Notes under the pieces: generated by a model | Told to the model about the DNA's origin: nothing | The model's input: the letters and a program-made list of their open reading frames with translations, nothing else | Databases searched by the model: none | Position numbers and translations under genes: made by a program | Assembly: GCF_016862815.1 (NCBI RefSeq) | Contig: NZ_BONR01000001.1 | Location: forward strand, 620,001 to 684,000 | Length of the DNA: 64,000 bases | Direction of reading: 5' to 3' | Source of the DNA: Demequina activiva | Lineage (GTDB): Bacteria; Actinomycetota; Actinomycetes; Actinomycetales; Demequinaceae | Part shown: one piece after another, positions 59,485 to 64,000 of the stretch | Layout: every line of letters starts with the position of its first letter | Numbering within the stretch: position 1 is the stretch's first letter

Positions 59485-60690
59485 ATGAACCCGCGGCGGT
59501 GGTCCCTCAGAGCACACCTGAACGACGAGGACCACAGCGTCACCACGATGGAGCTGCTCTTCGACGTGGTCTACGTGTTCGCGTTCGTCCAGGTGACCAC
59601 GTCGATCGCCGCGGATCCGTCGTGGCGGGGCGTGGCACAGGGCCTGGTGATGCTGGCAGTGCTGTGGTGGGTGTGGATCGCGTGGACCTGGCTGGGCAAC
59701 ACGGTCCGCGCGGACCGCGGCCTGCCGCTCGCCGGATTCATCGTCGCGATGATGACGGTGTTCGGCATCTCGCTCACGATCCTGGGCCTCTGGGACGCCG
59801 AGGGCGGCTCCTTCGCACCGGTCGCGTTCGCCGCGCTGTACATGGTGATCCGCGTGGTCCACGGTGCCGTCTACCTCTTCGCCGCACGCGACGACGCCCG
59901 CTTGCGCCGGCAGATCATGCTGACGGCGGCCGCCTGGGTTCCGGCTGCGGCGCTGCTGATCGCGGGCGCGCTGCTGCCGCCTCAGCAGCGGCTGTACTGG
60001 TGGGCGGGAACCGTCGCGCTGGACGTCCTGGCCACGTGGGTGCTGTCGGTGCGCGGCCCCGGCTGGCGGGTCCAGTCAGGAGCGCACTTCGCCGAGCGGT
60101 TCGACCTGCTGGTGATCCTCGCGCTGGGAGAGTCCGTGCTCGGGATCGGCATCGCCGCCGCGGACCTCGAGCCCAGCCCGGCACTGCTCGGGCTCGGCCT
60201 GCTGGGCGCACTGGTCGCGGTCGCTCTGTGGTGGCCGTACTTCAAGGACGTGGGACCCAGCCTGGAGGGGGCGATGCAGGAGGCGGACCGTGAACGCAAG
60301 GCGGACATCGCCCGTGACGCGTACACGTACCTGCACCTGCCGCTGCTCATCGGCATCATCCTGGTCGCGGCGGGCAACAAGGTGGCCGTGGCCGGACTCG
60401 AGGACCAGGGCGCGTCGACGGCCTCCGCGCTGCTGGTCGCGTCGGGTGCGGCGGTGTTCTCCGCCACCTGCGCGGTGCTGATCCGCATGGCTGGCGGCAC
60501 GTGGCGCTGGCTGGTGGCGAGCGCGGCCTTCTTCGCCCTCGGGGCGTTCTGGCTTCCCCAGCTCAACTCGACCGTCGCCATCGTCGTCACGGTGGTGGTG
60601 CTCGCCGCGGTGGGGATCGTGACCCCCGCGCGACGGCATCGCGAGCCAGTGGCCGTCGAGGCGAACGCGCAGGGAGAGCGGCCCGACTGA
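59485..60690 (+). CDS. LtrA-family (low temperature requirement) membrane protein
   Basis: This is a 401-residue protein with about ten to twelve helices. LtrA hallmarks are TTMELLFDVVYVFAFVQVTT at the start and SGAHFAERFDLLVILALGES in the middle. Its function is not established beyond a link to growth at low temperature in Listeria. A TACGCT box (59473-59478) six bases before the ATG supports a leaderless start. A perfect 8-bp stem-loop follows the gene. Confidence 0.9.
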   Translation: MNPRRWSLRAHLNDEDHSVTTMELLFDVVYVFAFVQVTTSIAADPSWRGVAQGLVMLAVLWWVWIAWTWLGNTVRADRGLPLAGFIVAMMTVFGISLTILGLWDAEGGSFAPVAFAALYMVIRVVHGAVYLFAARDDARLRRQIMLTAAAWVPAAALLIAGALLPPQQRLYWWAGTVALDVLATWVLSVRGPGWRVQSGAHFAERFDLLVILALGESVLGIGIAAADLEPSPALLGLGLLGALVAVALWWPYFKDVGPSLEGAMQEADRERKADIARDAYTYLHLPLLIGIILVAAGNKVAVAGLEDQGASTASALLVASGAAVFSATCAVLIRMAGGTWRWLVASAAFFALGAFWLPQLNSTVAIVVTVVVLAAVGIVTPARRHREPVAVEANAQGERPD

Positions 60691-60707
60691 ACCCCGGCTG
60701 GCCGCGC

Positions 60708-60745
60708 CTCGACGGTCCCCCGGGGAATGCCGCAGGCCCGTCGAG
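60708..60745. terminator. Stem-loop after the LtrA gene
   Basis: Perfect 8-bp arms CTCGACGG (60708-60715) and CCGTCGAG (60738-60745) flank a 22-base loop that itself contains CCCCCGGGG. It lies 18 bases after the stop and is a plausible factor-assisted terminator, with no T-run. Confidence 0.45.
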
Positions 60746-60760
60746 CGTGTCAACACAGGT

Positions 60761-62083
60761 ATGGCTGACACGTATCGCGAGGGCTCGCTCTCGCTCCGAG
60801 GCGCCGTGGCGATGGGCACCGGCGTCATGGTGGGCGCCGGCATCTTCGCGCTCACCGGCCAGGTCGCGGACCTCGCGGGACCGCTGTTCCCGCTCGCACT
60901 GCTGGCCGCAGCGGGAGTCGCGGGGCTGGGCTCGTACTCGTATGTGAAGGCCACCCAGGCCAAGCCGTCCGCTGGCGGCATCGCCATGATCCTCACGCAG
61001 GCGTACGGCCGTTCCACGGTCGCGGCGGGCTCGGCGATGCTGATGGCGCTGTCGATGGTGCTCAACGAGGCGCTCGTCGCGCGCACGTTCGGCACCTACC
61101 TCACGGAGCCGTTCGGCTTCGGCGCCGGCTGGCTGGTGCCCGTGCTCACCGTGCTGGCGATCGCGGGCGCGGTCGCGATCAACCTCGCGCGCAACGAGAG
61201 CATCGGCTGGCTGCAGACGGGCGGCGCGATCATCAAGATCGGCGGCATCGGGCTTCTCGCCGTCGCAGCGATGGTCGCTTCCGGCTTCTCCTACGAGGCC
61301 GGTGCCGAGGGCCTCACCGCAGGCACCTCCCTCGCAGGCTTCGTCGCCGCCACCGGCCTGGGAGTGCTCGCCTACAAGGGCTTCACCACCATCACCAATG
61401 ACGGCGCCGAGCTGGAGAACCCCTCGCGCAACGTGGGCCGCGCGATCGTGATCTCCCTGGCCATCTGCGCCGCGGTGTACCTGGTGGTCGCCCTCGGCGC
61501 AGGATCCTCGCTCACCGTCCAGGAGATCGTGAGCGCGCAGGACTACGCGCTCGCAGAGGCCGCCCGGCCTGCTCTGGGCCAAGCCGGCGTGATCGCGACC
61601 GTCGTGGTCGCCGTGGTGGCCTGCCTCACGGGCCTGATCGCCTCGATGTTCGCGGTCTCCCGCATGCTCACCATGGTCACGGAGATGCGGATGATCCCGC
61701 ACCGCCACTTCGGCATGCCCGGCCAGGTCCGCCACCACATCCTCGTGTACCTGGGCGTGGTCGCAGCCCTGCTCGCCGTGTTCTTGGACCTGTCGCAGAT
61801 CGCCGCAGTGGGGATCGTGTTCTACCTGATCATGGACATGGTCATCCACTGGGGCGTGCTGACGCGCATACGCCGCGTCGTGCAGGCGCGGGCCTGGGTG
61901 GTGGTGACCGCCCTGGCGGCCGATGCGGTGGTGCTGGTCGCGTTCATGGCGATGCGCGGCCAGGACGCGCCCTGGGTGGTCGCGAGCGCGGTCGCGGGGG
62001 CCGCTGCGGTGTACGCCTTCGAGGCGTGGTACCTGCGCCGACACCCCGAGGACGAGGACAGCGAGCACGCCCACGAGCATTAG
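60761..62083 (+). CDS. APC-superfamily amino acid permease
   Basis: This is a 440-residue transporter with twelve helices. Helix 1 has the APC unwound motif MGTGVMVGAGIFALTGQVAD, and GLGVLAYKGFTTITNDGAEL corresponds to the conserved helix 6 region. The C-terminus is His/Glu-rich (EDEDSEHAHEH). It probably carries amino acids or related cations. The closest look is to the YhdG/CAT-like group. The next gene starts 11 bases after its stop, and the TAG stop is also the first part of that gene's -10 box. Confidence 0.9.
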   Translation: MADTYREGSLSLRGAVAMGTGVMVGAGIFALTGQVADLAGPLFPLALLAAAGVAGLGSYSYVKATQAKPSAGGIAMILTQAYGRSTVAAGSAMLMALSMVLNEALVARTFGTYLTEPFGFGAGWLVPVLTVLAIAGAVAINLARNESIGWLQTGGAIIKIGGIGLLAVAAMVASGFSYEAGAEGLTAGTSLAGFVAATGLGVLAYKGFTTITNDGAELENPSRNVGRAIVISLAICAAVYLVVALGAGSSLTVQEIVSAQDYALAEAARPALGQAGVIATVVVAVVACLTGLIASMFAVSRMLTMVTEMRMIPHRHFGMPGQVRHHILVYLGVVAALLAVFLDLSQIAAVGIVFYLIMDMVIHWGVLTRIRRVVQARAWVVVTALAADAVVLVAFMAMRGQDAPWVVASAVAGAAAVYAFEAWYLRRHPEDEDSEHAHEH

Positions 62084-62093
62084 CATCGGCGCC

Positions 62094-62702
62094 ATGACGA
62101 TGGCAGTTCGAGCGTGGCGCCTCGTCGCCCCCATGGCCATCCTCGCCGCGATCGGGGCGAATCTCGGCGCCGCCATCGCAGGCGCGGACTTCAACCCGTT
62201 CGACCACTTCGGCTACTTCACCAACCAGGTGAACCTGGTGGCCGCGGCAGTCCTGCTGCTCGCCGCGCCCCGCACGGCGCTCGCCCGGCCGGCCTGGCTC
62301 GAGCATGCGCGGGCTGCCGTCACCGTCTATCTCGTGATCGTGGTGACCGTGTACTGGACCATGATCTTCCCCACCGCAGAGGTCGAGCGGCCGTGGGCGA
62401 ACGCGATCATCCATGGGCTCAGCGCGACCGTCGTGGCGCTCGACTGGCTCGTGGAGGGTCCGCGCCGGACGCTGCCGATGCGCCAGGTCTGGGTGCCCAT
62501 GGTCTACCCCCTGGTGTGGGTGGGCGTGGTCGTGATCCGTGGAGCCACCGACGGCTGGTACCCGTACCCGTTCATGGATCCGGCGCAGGGCTACGGGGCG
62601 ATCGCGACGGTCGTAGGCGGCATCGTGGTCGCCGGCGTCGCGCTGTCCGCGGTGGTCTTCCAGGCGACGCGATGGCGCACGGTGCCCGCTCACCAGGCAT
62701 GA
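62094..62702 (+). CDS. Pr6Pr-family membrane protein
   Basis: This is a 202-residue protein with six helices and family features GYFTNQVNLVAAAVLLLAAP, VYWTMIFPT, MVYPLVWVGVVVIRG and WYPYPFMDPAQGYG. Pr6Pr (FAR-17a/AIG1-like) proteins have no assigned bacterial role; animal relatives hydrolyse unusual fatty-acid esters. The TAGCAT -10 box (62081-62086) overlaps the preceding stop codon and lies seven bases before the ATG, so transcription can begin inside the previous gene end. Confidence 0.87.
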   Translation: MTMAVRAWRLVAPMAILAAIGANLGAAIAGADFNPFDHFGYFTNQVNLVAAAVLLLAAPRTALARPAWLEHARAAVTVYLVIVVTVYWTMIFPTAEVERPWANAIIHGLSATVVALDWLVEGPRRTLPMRQVWVPMVYPLVWVGVVVIRGATDGWYPYPFMDPAQGYGAIATVVGGIVVAGVALSAVVFQATRWRTVPAHQA

Positions 62703-62724
62703 TGCTCGCGCCCCTACTACGGTG

Positions 62725-64000
62725 GTGAGCAAGGAGGCCGCGCCGTCCGTCCCGCGGCGCGAGGCGCAGATGGCTCTGAGCAGCACCGCAGCCGCACGCA
62801 AGGCGATGACCAGGAAGGAGCTGGCCACCTGGGTGTTCTGGCCAGCGGCCGCGATCATCCTGAGCTTCGTGGTGTTCGCGATCGTGGCGCCCGGAGCCGC
62901 CGAGAGCTTCTTCGACGCGATCCAGTCCGGGATCATCAACGCGTTCGGCTGGTACTACGTCCTGATCGCAGCCGTGTTCGTGGTGTTCGCGCTCGTCATG
63001 GGCTTCAGCAAGTTCGGGAACATCAAGCTGGGGCGTGACGACGACGAACCGCAGTTCTCGATGTTCTCCTGGTTCGCGTTGCTCTTCGCCGCCGGCATGG
63101 GGATCGGACTGGTGTTCTACGGTGTCTCGGAGCCCCTCGCGCACTTCGCGGACCCCCGACCAGGCGTCACGGGCAGCCCCGAGCGGCTCGCCCAGCAGGC
63201 GATGGCGCAGACGTTTCTGCACTGGGGCATCCACGCCTGGTCGATCTACATCGTGGTGGGCCTGGGCATCGCCTACGCCGTCCACCGTCGCGGCTTCCCG
63301 GTGTCGATCCGTTACGCGCTCGAGCCGCTGCTGGGCAAGCGCATCAACGGCGGATGGGGCAACGTCATCGACGTCACCGCCGTGGTGGGCACGCTGTTCG
63401 GCGTGGCGACGTCGCTGGGCCTGGGCGTGCTGCAGATCTCCTCAGGCCTCGAGAGCGTCGGAATCGCGGAGCCGGACACTCGCACGCAGATCATCCTCAT
63501 CATCGCGATCACCATCGTCACGATCTTCTCGCTCGTGACGGGCCTTCAGCGGGGGATGAAGTGGCTCTCCAACATCAACCTGGCGCTCGCGCTGTTCCTG
63601 CTGCTGTTCGTGCTCTTCTTCGGGCCCACCGAGTTCCTGATGCGCGAGTTCGTGCAGTCCATCGGCGCCTACATCCAGGAGTTCATCGGACTCGCGTTCA
63701 ATGTGTCCGCGTTCCAAGGCGCGGCCGGCGAGACCTGGCAGGCGTCGTGGACCACGTTCTACTGGGGCTGGTGGATCTCATGGGCACCGTTCGTGGGCGT
63801 GTTCATCGCGCGCGTGTCCAAGGGCCGCACCGTGCGGGAGTTCGTCTGGGGCATCCTCCTGGTTCCCACGCTGATCACCATGCTGTGGTTCTCCGTCATG
63901 GGCGGCACGGCGCTCTACCAGGAGCTCTACAACGGCGGCGGCATCCTCCTGCCGGACGGCAGCGTGGACTACAACGGTTCGCTGTTCGCGATGCTCGAGC
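62725..64000 (+). CDS. BCCT-family betaine/choline transporter (truncated by window end)
   Basis: At least 425 codons are visible. Helices of the betaine-choline-carnitine family include FSWFALLFAAGMGIGLVFYG, VSEPLAHFADPRPG, ALLFAAGM and the signature region FYWGWWISWAPFVGVFIARV. The latter contains the aromatic box that binds quaternary ammonium. It likely imports glycine betaine or choline for osmoprotection, driven by sodium. GTG 62725 or ATG 62770 may be the start, and the basic N-terminal tail favours the former slightly. The stop lies beyond the window. Confidence 0.93.
   Translation, partial: MSKEAAPSVPRREAQMALSSTAAARKAMTRKELATWVFWPAAAIILSFVVFAIVAPGAAESFFDAIQSGIINAFGWYYVLIAAVFVVFALVMGFSKFGNIKLGRDDDEPQFSMFSWFALLFAAGMGIGLVFYGVSEPLAHFADPRPGVTGSPERLAQQAMAQTFLHWGIHAWSIYIVVGLGIAYAVHRRGFPVSIRYALEPLLGKRINGGWGNVIDVTAVVGTLFGVATSLGLGVLQISSGLESVGIAEPDTRTQIILIIAITIVTIFSLVTGLQRGMKWLSNINLALALFLLLFVLFFGPTEFLMREFVQSIGAYIQEFIGLAFNVSAFQGAAGETWQASWTTFYWGWWISWAPFVGVFIARVSKGRTVREFVWGILLVPTLITMLWFSVMGGTALYQELYNGGGILLPDGSVDYNGSLFAMLE

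Overview
The window is high-GC DNA from an actinobacterium, most likely a member of the Micrococcales (a Demequinaceae- or Cellulomonadaceae-like genome is my guess). The reasons are the dense GC-rich coding, GTG starts, ATGA/GTGA operon overlaps, WXG100 proteins, a ppk-mutT1 pair, a dipZ-fasciclin pair, an ECF42-type sigma factor with its DGPF partner, and many genes whose start codon lies 6-7 bases after a TANNNT-like -10 box (leaderless mRNAs). The taxonomic call is inference; no rRNA gene is present. I see no CRISPR array, insertion sequence or prophage.

Layout. 0-5.4 kb: small unknown genes, an AraC regulator divergent from an NmrA-like reductase and a DUF1772 protein, and two unknown membrane proteins. 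5.5-9.8 kb: a type VII secretion cargo locus with three WXG100-like proteins, an 887-residue modular protein that looks like a polymorphic toxin, and two small downstream genes that are candidate immunity proteins. No secretion ATPase is present. 9.9-15.6 kb: acetyl-CoA synthetase, then a convergent ferric-iron ABC importer (ATPase, fused permease, binding lipoprotein). 15.8-20.9 kb: a disulfide-type flavoprotein reductase and a TetR-controlled ABC/FtsX export operon. 21-27.3 kb: a cupredoxin lipoprotein, a GNAT-phosphotransferase fusion, a PAP2 phosphatase and a GbsR/MarR-controlled ABC exporter. 27.4-32.2 kb: ppk-mutT1, a long intergenic region rich in inverted repeats, and msrB. 32.7-36.5 kb: a complete siderophore-type iron importer. 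36.8-44 kb: a DUF1540 protein, azlCD, a MarR/flavodoxin-fold oxidoreductase operon with tandem palindromic operators, ECF42/DGPF, a phosphotransferase with two DUF202 proteins, and tRNA-Lys. 44-52.4 kb: small membrane proteins, two WYL regulators, dipZ with a fasciclin lipoprotein, and an epoxide-hydrolase-like enzyme. 52.4-64 kb: a broken GPP34 gene, MFS, aldo/keto reductase, a siderophore-interacting flavoprotein, TetR plus GH3 glycosidase, LtrA, APC permease, Pr6Pr and a truncated BCCT transporter.

Themes. Iron handling recurs: an Fbp-type importer, a FecCD-type siderophore importer and a siderophore-interacting reductase lie in separate operons. Several local regulators sit beside clear palindromic operators, so their targets can be read from the sequence.

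Two features are not explained by ordinary annotation. The first is a pair of 203-236 bp elements bounded by 25-bp imperfect inverted repeats, each lying between convergent genes and predicted to fold into a branched structure. The second is a 14-base word (CCCGCGCATCGGCC) that occurs exactly seven times, in intergenic DNA, at protein ends and in linkers, and once inside each of the two elements.
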